Source: an uncultured Corynebacterium sp. | Lineage (GTDB): Bacteria > Actinomycetota > Actinomycetes > Mycobacteriales > Mycobacteriaceae | Assembly (NCBI GenBank): GCA_943914355.1 | Contig: CALUBS010000008.1 | Span: 1-64,000 of the forward strand | Length of the DNA: 64,000 nt | Direction: 5' to 3' | Part shown: piece after piece, positions 19,308 through 28,671 of the stretch | Numbering within the stretch: position 1 is the stretch's first letter | How the letters are laid out: each line of letters starts with the position of its first letter | The notes under the pieces: model-generated | What the model was told of the DNA's origin: nothing | Seen by the model: the letters and a program-made list of their open reading frames with translations, nothing else | The model's database searches: none | Made by a program: the position numbers and the translations under genes

Positions 19308-20062
19308 ACCGAAATCCCGCGCTCGTCGAACCAGCCCACTGGGTCAACGGCTGCGCCGCCGCCTGGGTGGATTTCGAAGTGCAGGTGCGGGCCGGTGGAG
19401 CGGCCCTCATTGCCGATGTCCGCGATGTGGTCGCCGGCAGAAACGTGGTCTCCCACATTGACGCGCAGCGAGTTGGCGGGCATGTGGCCGTAGACAGAGA
19501 TGCTGCCATCGACGTGCTGGATGCGAATCCAGTTGCCAAAGCCTTGTGCTGGACCGGAGTTAATGACTGTGCCGTCCATGACGGAGTAGATCGGGGTTCC
19601 GACTGGGTTAGCGACGTCGATGCCGTTGTGCATCGCGCCCCAGCGCATACCGAAACCCGAGGTCAAGGTGCCGGAGGTGGGAAAGACCACCGTATTGCCA
19701 GCGGCGTCCTTGCCACGCTCAGGGGTCAGCCCGGAGCGGTCTCCCTCGGGAGCGAAGGCTTCCCGCAGGCCTGGAACGGAGGAGGGGTCCAAGACGATGT
19801 TGACTCCGCCGGATTCATTCTGGCTAAATTCCGGGACCGCATCGCCGTTGAGTACACCAACGGCGGTATTTGCGAGGCCGACGGCGGCGTCGATCACGCC
19901 TGCGTTATCAACGTTGGTGGCTTGCGGCTCAGAGGAGCCATTGGAAACGTCCACGCTGGCCACTGGATCAGCAGCAAAAGCGGAGGTGCCGGTAGCAAAA
20001 ACGGTGCCAAGCGTGATGATGCTTAGCGCTACATTCCTGCGTGCGCGGTTCATGCGCTTCAT
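19304..20062 (-). CDS. Secreted M23 (lysostaphin-type) metallopeptidase
   Basis: The 252-residue protein begins with a Sec signal peptide (basic n-region, hydrophobic core, predicted cleavage near TSAFA|AD). A linker to about residue 125 is followed by an M23 zinc-peptidase domain. The zinc ligands and catalytic His are present in HNGIDVA, the YGHM segment and GPHLHFEIHP. Such enzymes cut peptide cross-links in cell wall or act as division-associated endopeptidases. AAAGGAC lies eight bases before the start. A second M23 gene (22375-23130) and a histidine phosphatase are neighbours on the same strand. Its end overlaps the pcrA end by 4 bases. Confidence 0.92.
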   Translation of the reverse strand: MKRMNRARRNVALSIITLGTVFATGTSAFAADPVASVDVSNGSSEPQATNVDNAGVIDAAVGLANTAVGVLNGDAVPEFSQNESGGVNIVLDPSSVPGLREAFAPEGDRSGLTPERGKDAAGNTVVFPTSGTLTSGFGMRWGAMHNGIDVANPVGTPIYSVMDGTVINSGPAQGFGNWIRIQHVDGSISVYGHMPANSLRVNVGDHVSAGDHIADIGNEGRSTGPHLHFEIHPGGGAAVDPVGWFDERGISV

Positions 20063-20486
20063 AAGTTTAAGTCCTTTTCATGGCTGTGCATGGTCTCGAG
20101 GCGCGCAAACCTTGAAGGTTTCGCGTCTTTCAACTGCCCTGTGCGACACGCCGAGGGAATGGAAATACCCCATTTGGTGGTCGCTTGTGGCAACGAGTTA
20201 AAAGTTAGCCTGCCCATGGGTACCGCGCAATCTGGAAAAATGCTGGTAGAAACCACGATTATTCGAAAAGTTTCGAACATGCCAGCTTGTTGCGCGTGTT
20301 ACGAAAGTGGCCAAAGTTGCGGGTTTGAAGTACTGGTTTAAGCTCTGGGGGTAGCTGGCGGGGGTGCTGGGATGGGCTTGTCGGTGTCGAGCCGGAAAAC
20401 TGCCATTTACCTGCGACAAGGCCCTGTACTGGACTCGGCTGAAAGCGTCTTGGGGTCCCTGTCGGGCAGGGTCATTCCTAAGGGCG
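20063..20486. other. 424-bp intergenic region with a near-palindrome
   Basis: No convincing gene is seen. TTCGAAAAGTTTCGAA (20262-20277), two 7-base arms around AG, lies about 200 bases upstream of the M23 start and could bind a regulator. CCCTGTCGGGCAGGG (about 20457-20471) can form a short hairpin beyond the phosphatase gene's stop, without a T tract. Confidence 0.35.
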
Positions 20487-22127
20487 TTAGAAGGGGAGCT
20501 GGCTACCAAATTTGTGCAGTTGTTGTTGAATTTGTGGGCCGAAAGCGTTGACCGCACCGATTCCTATACCGATGGCCAGTGCGCCCGCAATGACACCGAT
20601 GATCCCCCAGAACTGCGGCTTGGAAGAGAGGGAATCAGCAACCGGTAGTTGGTGATCTGCAGCGTCTTCAGCATCCATGAGGTGGGCTTGAGAGTGATCT
20701 GAGGTGGAGCCTAAGGGTAAGCAATCGGCGAGCTCCTCGATAGTATAAAACGTTGAGTCAGCGGCAATAGGCTCACAGCCATCGTGGAACGGGATTTCCT
20801 TTTCGTTGTAGAGCATCCGCACAAGGGTCTCTCCGCGATCATTTTGGAATGCGTCCCATTGAATATTCGCGCCCATCGGGGAGACGGTATCACCACGCCA
20901 TGCGGAGTTATCCCAGCTGTATAAATCATCCTCTGGGACACCTTGTTCGGAACCAGGCAGTTTCAGTAGGGCAGCCAGCGGGATGATGGTCTCGGCGTGG
21001 CCGAAGCGATAATTGGCCGCCACGTCGCCGCCAGCAGCGCGGTCCTGAACGTTTCTAATCATCTCCTCAAGCAGTGGTTCATAGTTGTCGTAGGCAATCG
21101 TCTGGCCCTGGATAGCCGGGCCTTTCTCATAGAAGTCTTCTACGTCAAGCAGGTACGCAAAGGTTGGTCCGCTGTTATCGTCCATGTACTCATCAAAGAA
21201 CCACCCCTCCGCCGGGGCCTTTTCCTCGTGCTCCAAAGCTGGAGCGATGATGTAGAGGTTGTAGAACTGCAAGGCGGCGTCAACGATGCCCTCAACGGAT
21301 TTATCGTCCTTTTCTCGGGCGGAAAAGCGAACGGAGCCATCTGCTAAACCGTTGATAAATTCTGGCGTAAAAATCTTAGCCAGCAAGCTGCGTGCAGCCT
21401 GCTGCGACTCTGGCTTGGCGTAGGCCTGTTGTACTTTTTCCTGTAAAGCCTGAGAGTCCTTCCACTCTGTATAGCGCTGATAGGATGCAGCGTTTTTATC
21501 CTTGTGTGCGTACATCAGGTCAGGGCGTGCGGCGATATTAACGTGGCCATCTTTCGTGTCATCGTCCAAGTGTGTGGCCAGTGAAGGGGACTGTTCCAGT
21601 AGACCTTCCCCGAAGTTCCACCCAGAGTCATTGGCGCGGTCCTCTCCAGAGGAAGTGAAGCTCACCTTGAGGTCCTCGGCGGCAATCGATCCCAGTAGCT
21701 CCGCATTGCGCTGTGCATTGCGCTTGCCGATGCCCCTGAGCTCTTCTCGTCCCACTTCCGTCAGGTTTCCATAACCGGCTTCTTGGCCAGGGCCACCGGA
21801 TAGCTCTCGGTTTACCGCTATCATGGCCTCTACTTGCGGGATGAGCTTTGTACCGAGCTCGGTGAGCTGATCGCGTTGTTGGGCATACTCCAGCATCTGC
21901 TGCGCGAGGTCATCGTATTTAAAGCTTGATAGCCCGCGGGATCCGTGGCGATCTACCGTTGAGGTGTAAATCTGGTGAAACCCACTGGGGGCTTCGGCGT
22001 AGCTTGATCCCTGTGGCTGGTAATGCTGCTTGGTGGAGTAGTAGGTGGCGCCTTCGGAAGCTAGAGCTGGTGCGGGCGCGAGGGTACAGCTAAGGGCAGT
22101 GATGAGGGAGAGAGTGCGTGTACGCAT
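20487..22127 (-). CDS. Secreted, membrane-anchored branch-2 histidine phosphatase
   Basis: The protein belongs to the histidine acid phosphatase/phytase branch. The catalytic His-loop reads DRHGSRG near residue 54, and a distal FGHAETIIPL supplies the HAE acid pair. The start at ATG 22127 gives a clean signal peptide (cleavage after PALA), while the in-frame upstream ATG at 22193 would spoil it. The C-terminal 45 residues hold a glycine-rich membrane span (FWGIIGVIAGALAIGIGIGAV) and a short tail, so the enzyme should face outward while tethered to the membrane. Substrate unknown: phytate, sugar phosphates or inositol polyphosphates are possible. It sits between two M23 peptidase genes. Confidence 0.85.
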   Translation of the reverse strand: MRTRTLSLITALSCTLAPAPALASEGATYYSTKQHYQPQGSSYAEAPSGFHQIYTSTVDRHGSRGLSSFKYDDLAQQMLEYAQQRDQLTELGTKLIPQVEAMIAVNRELSGGPGQEAGYGNLTEVGREELRGIGKRNAQRNAELLGSIAAEDLKVSFTSSGEDRANDSGWNFGEGLLEQSPSLATHLDDDTKDGHVNIAARPDLMYAHKDKNAASYQRYTEWKDSQALQEKVQQAYAKPESQQAARSLLAKIFTPEFINGLADGSVRFSAREKDDKSVEGIVDAALQFYNLYIIAPALEHEEKAPAEGWFFDEYMDDNSGPTFAYLLDVEDFYEKGPAIQGQTIAYDNYEPLLEEMIRNVQDRAAGGDVAANYRFGHAETIIPLAALLKLPGSEQGVPEDDLYSWDNSAWRGDTVSPMGANIQWDAFQNDRGETLVRMLYNEKEIPFHDGCEPIAADSTFYTIEELADCLPLGSTSDHSQAHLMDAEDAADHQLPVADSLSSKPQFWGIIGVIAGALAIGIGIGAVNAFGPQIQQQLHKFGSQLPF

Positions 22128-22322
22128 ATGAGTATTCCTTGCTGGAGAGCTGGATAAAAAGACAGCTGACAGCTTAAGGGCCGCATCTTGCAATCACATG
22201 GCATGTAGGTAAATTGCGGGAATACTTTTCGGCTCTCGGCGGAGTGTGCGACGCGTCGGCGAATCGGGATTGAATTTTGCTGCTGCGAGCCAGCGGAGGT
22301 GGATGAGACAGTAGGTATAGCA

Positions 22323-22353
22323 AAAGCGCCGCAGAGGATATCTGCGGCGCTTT
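22323..22353 (-). terminator. Terminator after second M23 peptidase
   Basis: AAAGCGCCGCAGA pairs perfectly with TCTGCGGCGCTTT around a five-base loop, ending in T's on either strand. It separates the M23 gene (stop at 22375) from the downstream phosphatase gene. Confidence 0.85.
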
Positions 22354-22374
22354 AACAAGAAGGGAAGAAGGCTC

Positions 22375-23130
22375 TTAGAGCTGGATGCCTCGCTCGGCCA
22401 GCCATGCCTGTGGGTCAACGGCGTCACCGGAGTTCGGGTGAACCTCGAAGTGGAGGTGAGAACCGGTGGAGAAGCCCATGGAGCCCATGCCGGCGATCTT
22501 CTGGCCGGCACGCACGTGCTCGCCCACGGCAACGTCGAGGGTCTGCATGTGGCCATAGACGGTCATGGTGCCGTCATCGTGGAGGATGCGGATCCACTGG
22601 CCGTAGCCGGAGGCAGGGCCGGAATCGATAACGGTGCCGTCCATGATGGAGAAGATGGGGGTTCCAATGGCGTTGGCGATGTCAACGCCGGCGTGGAACG
22701 AACCCCAGCGCGGCCCGAAGCCGGAGGTGAAGGCGCCTTCAGCGGGGCGGGCAATGGAGGGGGCGCGAGCGGCAAGGTCCTCGGCGGCGCGGTCAGCGGA
22801 AGCCTGGATGGACTTGCTCAGCTGGTCCACCAAGTTGGTGACCGGCTTTGCCTCAGCAACGTTGAGGATCTGCGGTGCAGCATCGGAGGAGCCTGCTGGG
22901 GCGTTGTTAACCTCGGAAGTATCAGCGGCAAGCTTGTAGTCAACAGACTGCGTCTTGGTGGTGGTAGTTGCAGTGTTGTCGGACTCAACGTTAGCGGCAG
23001 CTGCGCCGCCTACGCCGGCGGTGGATACGGCACCGGCTGCAACGGTCATGACAGCGATACGACCCCTGGTGGTCTGCGAGGTGACAATCTTGCGATGGCG
23101 GCCGGCGCCACGCTGAACTTTGCTTCGCAT
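22375..23130 (-). CDS. Secreted M23 metallopeptidase, second copy
   Basis: The 251-residue protein has an N-terminal signal (basic start, core AVMTVAAGAVSTAGVGG, cleavage near AAA|NV). A Thr/Asp-rich linker and then an M23 domain in the last 120 residues follow, with FHAGVDIANAIG, YGHM and GSHLHFEVHP carrying the zinc and catalytic histidines. It is a paralogue of the 19304-20062 protein. Start chosen at ATG 23130 with AAAGAAGA upstream; the open frame before it lacks a signal. The upstream region carries three 11-bp-spaced GTTAC-type repeats resembling MtrA boxes. MtrAB controls wall peptidases in C. glutamicum, so membership of that regulon is a reasonable inference. Confidence 0.92.
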   Translation of the reverse strand: MRSKVQRGAGRHRKIVTSQTTRGRIAVMTVAAGAVSTAGVGGAAAANVESDNTATTTTKTQSVDYKLAADTSEVNNAPAGSSDAAPQILNVAEAKPVTNLVDQLSKSIQASADRAAEDLAARAPSIARPAEGAFTSGFGPRWGSFHAGVDIANAIGTPIFSIMDGTVIDSGPASGYGQWIRILHDDGTMTVYGHMQTLDVAVGEHVRAGQKIAGMGSMGFSTGSHLHFEVHPNSGDAVDPQAWLAERGIQL

Positions 23131-23190
23131 TAAATCTTCTTTCGTATCTTTCACAATCTTCAAAAAGAGCGTTACATCGTCTCTGGGGTA

Positions 23191-23217
23191 GTTACGAGAT
23201 TGTGACCTTCTTGTTAC
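23191..23217 (-). promoter_or_regulatory. Triple 11-bp-spaced repeat, MtrA-box-like
   Basis: GTTAC (23191), GTGAC (23202) and GTTAC (23213) recur with exact 11-bp spacing, one helical turn. Read on the minus strand they are GTAAC / GTCAC / GTAAC. This matches the direct-repeat style of sites bound by the actinobacterial response regulator MtrA. They lie 60-90 bases upstream of the M23 peptidase start. Confidence 0.55.
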
Positions 23218-23580
23218 CAACGAGATGTAACAGTAGCGTCTCAAAAAGATAACAGCAAGCCAAAAGTTGATTTTTTCTCGGGCCGATCTGGAATAAGCCT
23301 ACATGCAGGCAACTTCTGGAGAATTTTACGCATGGTGCGATATAGATCTCTTAAAGCCAAGCCCCCGCGGTAGCCCCGAGTCTGTAATAGTGCACCTTAG
23401 GTGCCGGTTGTGGAAGCGCCCCCGCATGAAATTACTGTGACCAGTGGGGGATAAGGGGGAAAACTTCATTCCTTATATATATATGTCTACAGTAGTTACT
23501 GAAGAAGTCCACGGTGATTTTGGAGGTGCCTCGTCGCGCCACCCCGCTACCGCGCGGAAAAGGTGGCAAAGTGGACGCCG
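23218..23580. other. Intergenic region between divergent M23 and DUF6350 genes
   Basis: It holds the upstream part of the M23 promoter and an AT-rich TATATATATAT stretch near 23468-23484 that may be the -10 region of the DUF6350 gene. No other gene is seen. Confidence 0.35.
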
Positions 23581-25437
23581 ATGAACAAAAACACCAGCCC
23601 CCAATCTCGGTCAACGCCCCGCCCGCGTAGCCAGGCGCGGGGCCGGACAGTGCAGACAGAGCGCGCCCCTCGTGCACCCCACGCCACCGCGACGCAGAAG
23701 CCACATAATTCTGCAGAACGCGTCGCCCGCAAAGCCGGGTCGAAGGCGAAGGCCCGTCGCACGCCGGCTCCGCTGACGAAGGCCGGGCGCATTCGCCAAT
23801 TATTCATGTCGGCGGCGCTGCCGAATATTATTGTCGTCCTTATTATTGTGGCGCTCGCTTTCGGTGCGCTCTTGCTTTTCGGCTCACCGCTCGCGTGGTT
23901 GCCCACCATTGTGGCGGAAGCCTGGATGGTCTTTAACCTCGCGCCGGTATCCGCGGCCGGGGTGGACCTGTCGTTCCTCCCAGCCTTGCCCGCCCTCATC
24001 CTCGCCACGGTGGTGGCGGTGCGCGTGCGCGCCGCGGTGAAACACAAAGTCAGCGTGAAGGACCTGGCGATACTTGTCGCTTGCGTGGTGGGCGTTCCCG
24101 TGGTGTTGACCTGCATTGCTTGGGTGATGTTGTGGGATGCCGGCAAGGTCTTCGATGTGTCCCCGCCCAACCTTGCTGCCGCGCTGGCCCGGGTTATCGT
24201 CGTGCACTTGGCCGCGATGGCGGCTGGCATGGGCGCCCGCCTGTGGCGTGCCTTGGCCAAGCGTTATGACGCCCCGCCGCTGCTTGTCGATGCCGCCCTT
24301 ATCGCCCTGCGCTACCTTGCCTACCTCGCCATTGGTGCGGCGGTAGTCTTCGTGCTCGTTTTCATCGTCAACTTCTCGCGCCAAGGGGAGATGATGGATG
24401 AATATCCGTCCATCTCTGGGCTGGGCATTTTCACCCTTATTTTGTTGAGCCTGCTGTATATCCCCAATGCCATCGTCAGTACCGGGGCAGTGCTGGTGGG
24501 CTCGGAGTTTTCGGCAGGGGAGGCACAGGTAAGCCTCTTTAGTACACACCTTGTTCCGCTGCCACCGCTACCGATTACTGGTGGCATCCCGGCTTCCTCG
24601 CCGGGGTGGGCGGTTGTGTTCATGGTGGTTCCCCTCATCGCCGCGACGCTGTCCTTGTATAAGAAGCGCCCATCCTTCCAGAAGGCGCTCGCAGCCACAG
24701 TGGCTACCGCGGTCATCATGTTCTTCGCGTGCTACCTCGTCAGCGGCACGCTGGGCTACTACGGCCACACTGGCCCGCACCTGTGGACCGCTGCCGGCCT
24801 CGCCGCGCTGTGGATCGCCCTGGTGGGCTTGGCCGTCGCGGCGGCCTTTGCGCTCATGAACTGGCGCGACGCCCGCGCAGCCGAGGTGGAGTCTTCGGCG
24901 GCGGAGTCCGCCGAAGAGGATTCAGAAGACGCTGCAGAGTCTGCAGAAGATACCGCTTCCGAGAACACCGCTGATGCAGAGCAGCCTGATGCAGACAAGG
25001 CCGAGGCCGATGAGGCTGATGGCGACGATGCTGATGCCGATGTGGGCGAGAGCGACACGGACAAGGACGAGGACGAATCGGAATCGAGTGACGGTGAGGA
25101 CTCCGAGTCAGCGGCGAATGACGCGGACGACGCAGCCGACTACGATGACGCTGCCGCAGAATCCACGGACACCGCAGACACCGCCGAGGACGAGGTCATC
25201 GAAGGGGAGGTCGTCGAAGACGGCGACGACGGCGCTGATGCGGAGGACGCCGCGGGCGATGGTGGGAAAGAGGGGGCATCGGAAAGCAGCGAGCACGAAG
25301 CAGCTGAAGACCCCGAGATCCTGGAAGGTGAGATCGTGGAAGAGGACGCAGACGAGCACGGCGCTGGTGCGGTAGAAGGCGGCGAAGCACCCCAATCGGA
25401 AGCGGCAGATTCTACTGAAAGCGGGAAGAGGGACTAG
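23581..25437 (+). CDS. DUF6350 polytopic membrane protein with long acidic tail
   Basis: After a basic, disordered start of about 70 residues, the protein has roughly eight to ten hydrophobic spans to about residue 425. Then comes a tail of nearly 190 residues made mostly of Ala, Asp, Glu and Ser. This layout and its position directly before purN fit the actinobacterial DUF6350 family, some members of which are named PerM in mycobacteria; I cannot confirm a division role here. The tail contains two near-copies of a short motif, IEGEVVED and LEGEIVEE, which also occurs in the GlpR receptor of this window. Start ambiguous between GTG 23563 and ATG 23581. Only ten bases separate it from purN. 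Confidence 0.78.
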   Translation: MNKNTSPQSRSTPRPRSQARGRTVQTERAPRAPHATATQKPHNSAERVARKAGSKAKARRTPAPLTKAGRIRQLFMSAALPNIIVVLIIVALAFGALLLFGSPLAWLPTIVAEAWMVFNLAPVSAAGVDLSFLPALPALILATVVAVRVRAAVKHKVSVKDLAILVACVVGVPVVLTCIAWVMLWDAGKVFDVSPPNLAAALARVIVVHLAAMAAGMGARLWRALAKRYDAPPLLVDAALIALRYLAYLAIGAAVVFVLVFIVNFSRQGEMMDEYPSISGLGIFTLILLSLLYIPNAIVSTGAVLVGSEFSAGEAQVSLFSTHLVPLPPLPITGGIPASSPGWAVVFMVVPLIAATLSLYKKRPSFQKALAATVATAVIMFFACYLVSGTLGYYGHTGPHLWTAAGLAALWIALVGLAVAAAFALMNWRDARAAEVESSAAESAEEDSEDAAESAEDTASENTADAEQPDADKAEADEADGDDADADVGESDTDKDEDESESSDGEDSESAANDADDAADYDDAAAESTDTADTAEDEVIEGEVVEDGDDGADAEDAAGDGGKEGASESSEHEAAEDPEILEGEIVEEDADEHGAGAVEGGEAPQSEAADSTESGKRD

Positions 25438-25447
25438 GCTATAGCGC

Positions 25448-26068
25448 GTGACTTCACCGATGCCACCACGCGCTACTGATGCTACTGACCGCCTACGAGT
25501 TGTCGTGCTTGTTTCTGGGACGGGCTCGCTTTTGCAAGCCATCTTGGATGCCCAAGATGAGCACTACCGTGTGGTGAAGGTGGTAGCGGATAAGCCGTGT
25601 CGAGGTATTGACCGCGCCCGAGAACGCGATATCGATACTGAGATCGTGGAAATGGGCGCCGACCGTGCCGAATGGAATACATGTCTGGCTGATGCAGTAG
25701 GTGCTGCGCAGCCAGACATTGTTGTTTCTGCAGGTTTTATGAAGATTTTGGGGGAGGGCTTCCTCCGCCGCTTCGAAGGCCGCACCATCAATACCCACCC
25801 GGCGTTATTGCCTGCGTTTAAGGGCGCGCACGGGGTGCGCGATGCGTTGGAGTATGGCGTGAAGGTCACAGGCTCTACCGTCCATTTCGTGGACGCGGGC
25901 GTGGATACCGGTTCCATCATTGCGCAGCGGCCGGTGGCCGTGCGGGCAGACGATGATGAGGCCAGCCTCCACGAACGCATTAAAAAGGTAGAGCGCGAAC
26001 TCATCGTCGATGTGCTGCGCGCGGCGCAGCACATCGGCGAGGAACTTTTTATTCAACTCGCAGACTAA
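25448..26068 (+). CDS. purN: Phosphoribosylglycinamide formyltransferase
   Basis: PurN transfers a formyl group from 10-formyl-tetrahydrofolate to GAR, the third step of de novo purine synthesis. The 206-residue protein has the N-terminal phosphate-binding VLVSGTGSLLQAI loop and the catalytic motif INTHPALLPAFKG with Asn and His. VHFVDAGVDTGSII carries the catalytic Asp. It starts at GTG 25448, about ten bases after the DUF6350 stop. purH follows 27 bp downstream, so purN-purH form an operon. Confidence 0.96.
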   Translation: MTSPMPPRATDATDRLRVVVLVSGTGSLLQAILDAQDEHYRVVKVVADKPCRGIDRARERDIDTEIVEMGADRAEWNTCLADAVGAAQPDIVVSAGFMKILGEGFLRRFEGRTINTHPALLPAFKGAHGVRDALEYGVKVTGSTVHFVDAGVDTGSIIAQRPVAVRADDDEASLHERIKKVERELIVDVLRAAQHIGEELFIQLAD

Positions 26069-26095
26069 GACTTTTCGAAAGGCTTAATCCTCCTC

Positions 26096-27628
26096 ATGAG
26101 CGAAGACCGCAAGCAGGTAAAGCGCGCACTCATTAGCGTGTACGACAAGACAGGGCTGGAGGATCTGGCCCGCGCACTTGATAAGGCAGGCGTAGAGATT
26201 GTCTCTACCGGCTCCACCGCCAAGAAGATTGCAGACCTGGGAATCGAGGTCACCCCGGTTGAAAAGCTCACCCGCTTCCCCGAGTGCTTGGAAGGCCGCG
26301 TCAAGACGCTCCACCCGCGCGTGCACGCCGGGATCCTGGCCGATACTCGCAAGGAAGACCACCTGGCGCAGCTCAACGAGCTTGAGGTAGAGCCCTTCCA
26401 GCTCGTCGTGGTCAACCTGTACCCCTTCCAGGAAACCGTAGCCTCCGGCGCGGACTTCGATGGCTGCGTGGAGCAGATCGACATCGGTGGACCTTCCATG
26501 GTGCGCGCGGCGGCCAAGAATCACCCGTCCGTTGCCGTGGTCGTGGATCCGGCGCGCTATGGCGAGGTAACCCAGGCCGTTGAAGAGGGGGGCTTTAGCC
26601 TTGACCAGCGCCGTGGTCTCGCCCGCGATGCCTTCCTTCACACCGCTAATTATGATGCGGTGGTCTCCGCGTGGTTCGTGGACCAGCTCAGCGACGGCGA
26701 GGAGACCACCTCGCTGCGCTACGGCGAGAACTCCCACCAGGCCGCCACCGTCACCCGGATTGGCACCAAGGGCTTGGCCAATGCCAAGCAGCTCAACGGC
26801 AAAGAGATGAGCTACAACAACTACCAGGACGCCGATGCTGCCTGGCGCGCGGCCTGGGATCATGAGCGCCCCTGCGTGGCTATTATCAAGCACACCAACC
26901 CGTGCGGCATCGCCGTATCGGACGAGTCCATCGCTACGGCCCACCGAGCGGCGCATGCCTGCGACCCGATGTCCGCATTCGGCGGCGTCATCGCCGTCAA
27001 CCGCGAGGTTAGCGAGGAGATGGCCGAGCAGGTCAAGGGTATTTTTACCGAGGTCATCGTCGCACCCGCCTATGAGGAAAAGGCGCTGGAGATTCTGCAG
27101 TCCAAGAAAAACCTGCGCGTGCTTTTGGCCGAGCCAGAAGCACAGGGCGAGGAGCGCAAGTACATCTCCGGCGGCGTGCTGCGCCAAGAGCCGGATACCT
27201 ACCAGGCCGAGGGCGATAAGCCCGAAAACTGGACCCTAGCAGCGGGCGAGGCCCTGAGCGACGAGGACTTGGCTCAGCTCGAATTCGCCTGGCGCACGGT
27301 GCGCGCGGTCAAGTCCAATGCGATTCTGCTGGCCAAAGACAATGCGACCGTGGGCGTGGGCATGGGCCAGGTCAACCGCGTGGATTCCGCCAAGCTTGCG
27401 GTCGAGCGCGCCAATACGCTTGCCGATGCCACCAACCGCACCCAAGGCTCCTTCGCCGCCTCCGACGCCTTCTTCCCCTTTGCCGATGGTTTGCAGGTGC
27501 TTCTCGATGCCGGCGTGAAAGCCGTTGTTCAGCCCGGCGGCTCCATCCGCGATGAAGAAGTTATCGAGGCAGCTAAGGCCGCTGGTGTTACGATGTATCT
27601 CACTGGAACGCGCCACTTCGCTCACTAG
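26096..27628 (+). CDS. purH: Bifunctional AICAR formyltransferase / IMP cyclohydrolase
   Basis: PurH performs the last two steps of IMP synthesis. The N-terminal MGS-like cyclohydrolase domain (to about residue 195) has the [13 protein letters not shown] phosphate site and [12 protein letters not shown]. The C-terminal formyltransferase domain contains [30 protein letters not shown] and the catalytic Lys-His of [11 protein letters not shown]. It ends with [13 protein letters not shown]. At 510 residues it is normal length. It sits directly behind purN. Confidence 0.97.
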   Translation: MSEDRKQVKRALISVYDKTGLEDLARALDKAGVEIVSTGSTAKKIADLGIEVTPVEKLTRFPECLEGRVKTLHPRVHAGILADTRKEDHLAQLNELEVEPFQLVVVNLYPFQETVASGADFDGCVEQIDIGGPSMVRAAAKNHPSVAVVVDPARYGEVTQAVEEGGFSLDQRRGLARDAFLHTANYDAVVSAWFVDQLSDGEETTSLRYGENSHQAATVTRIGTKGLANAKQLNGKEMSYNNYQDADAAWRAAWDHERPCVAIIKHTNPCGIAVSDESIATAHRAAHACDPMSAFGGVIAVNREVSEEMAEQVKGIFTEVIVAPAYEEKALEILQSKKNLRVLLAEPEAQGEERKYISGGVLRQEPDTYQAEGDKPENWTLAAGEALSDEDLAQLEFAWRTVRAVKSNAILLAKDNATVGVGMGQVNRVDSAKLAVERANTLADATNRTQGSFAASDAFFPFADGLQVLLDAGVKAVVQPGGSIRDEEVIEAAKAAGVTMYLTGTRHFAH

Positions 27629-27706
27629 CGTTAGCGCCTGAACCCTAAGGATCCTGGCCATGCTCGCACCAACCCGCACCCACCGAGGCGTACTGCACCG
27701 AGGCGC

Positions 27707-28639
27707 ATGGCGTTTGGTGGCCTACTTTTGGCCGGGGCGCTGTGTCTTAGCGCGTGCGGGCAGGGCGAGCAGGAGACGGAGTCAGAGCCGGGCATCGCCA
27801 AGCAGACAACGTCGCGCTCTACGGAGAGCGCGACGGATACGGCGGATAGCCCTCGCGATGCCGCAGAGAAGGCCGAGGGTGCGCCAGCCGATGCCCAGTC
27901 AGATGCCGCGAACTCAGCCGGTGCCGACGGGGCGGCTGTGGCTGGTGACCTGCAGCGCGAGCTCGACCGCATCGCCGCCAACTACGGCAATGTAGGCATC
28001 GCGGTATCGGATGGCACCACCACCGTTGCCGCCGGGCGCACCGCGCCCGAAACCGCCTGGTCCACCTCCAAGGTGCCGGTGCTCATCGCGGCCCATCGCG
28101 CAGGGCTCATCGGCCCCGACGTGGTGACGTCTGCGATTACCTATTCCAATAATGAGGCGGCTCAATCCGCCTGGGACGCGCTGGGCGGCAGCGCACAAGC
28201 CGCCCAGGCCGCGCAACAAGTGCTTGCCGATGCCGGCGATGCCACCACCCAGGTACAAAGCCAGGTCACCCGCCCGGAATTTAGCGCCTTTGGACAAACG
28301 CAGTGGAGCGTGGGCGACCAGGCTGCGTTCATGGCAAAGCTGCGCTGCGTCAACGGTGCCGAGCCCATCCTCACCGCGATGTCTACGCCCGACCCCGCCC
28401 AAAGCTATGGCCTGCGCAACCTAGAGGGGGCCGCCCTCAAAGGCGGCTGGGGCCCAGATACCGCCGGCGGCTATGATGTGCGGCAGATGGGTCTTGCCAC
28501 CATCGGCGGCCGCGAGGTGGCGGTAGCACTCATCGCCTCGGCCCCGGATGGTCAGTACGCCTCCGCCCAACCATTACTTTCGGGCATGGCGCTTGATCTC
28601 TCCAAGGCCGACGTTGCTTGGCCCACCCCAGCTTGTTAG
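27707..28639 (+). CDS. Serine beta-lactamase/PBP-like lipoprotein
   Basis: The 310-residue protein has a lipobox, LCLSAC, and should be lipid-anchored at Cys17. A low-complexity Ser/Thr/Glu linker to about residue 80 is followed by a domain resembling class A beta-lactamases. The nucleophile motif SxxK reads STSK (in TAWSTSKVPVLIAA), and an SxN-like YSNNEAA lies about 30 residues later. A clear KTG motif is not obvious, so activity is uncertain. The signal peptide lacks the usual positive charges, while the -1/+1 frame upstream encodes them (HRGAWR), hinting at a small indel near 27700. A second lipoprotein follows directly. Confidence 0.7.
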   Translation: MAFGGLLLAGALCLSACGQGEQETESEPGIAKQTTSRSTESATDTADSPRDAAEKAEGAPADAQSDAANSAGADGAAVAGDLQRELDRIAANYGNVGIAVSDGTTTVAAGRTAPETAWSTSKVPVLIAAHRAGLIGPDVVTSAITYSNNEAAQSAWDALGGSAQAAQAAQQVLADAGDATTQVQSQVTRPEFSAFGQTQWSVGDQAAFMAKLRCVNGAEPILTAMSTPDPAQSYGLRNLEGAALKGGWGPDTAGGYDVRQMGLATIGGREVAVALIASAPDGQYASAQPLLSGMALDLSKADVAWPTPAC

Positions 28640-28671
28640 CTCCATCCCTGGCTTGTGAGAAAGGACTTATC

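Noticed and set aside
20262..20277. TTCGAAAAGTTTCGAA as a LexA box
   Set aside because: Spacing between the TCGA cores is too short for the known box; kept only as an unexplained palindrome.
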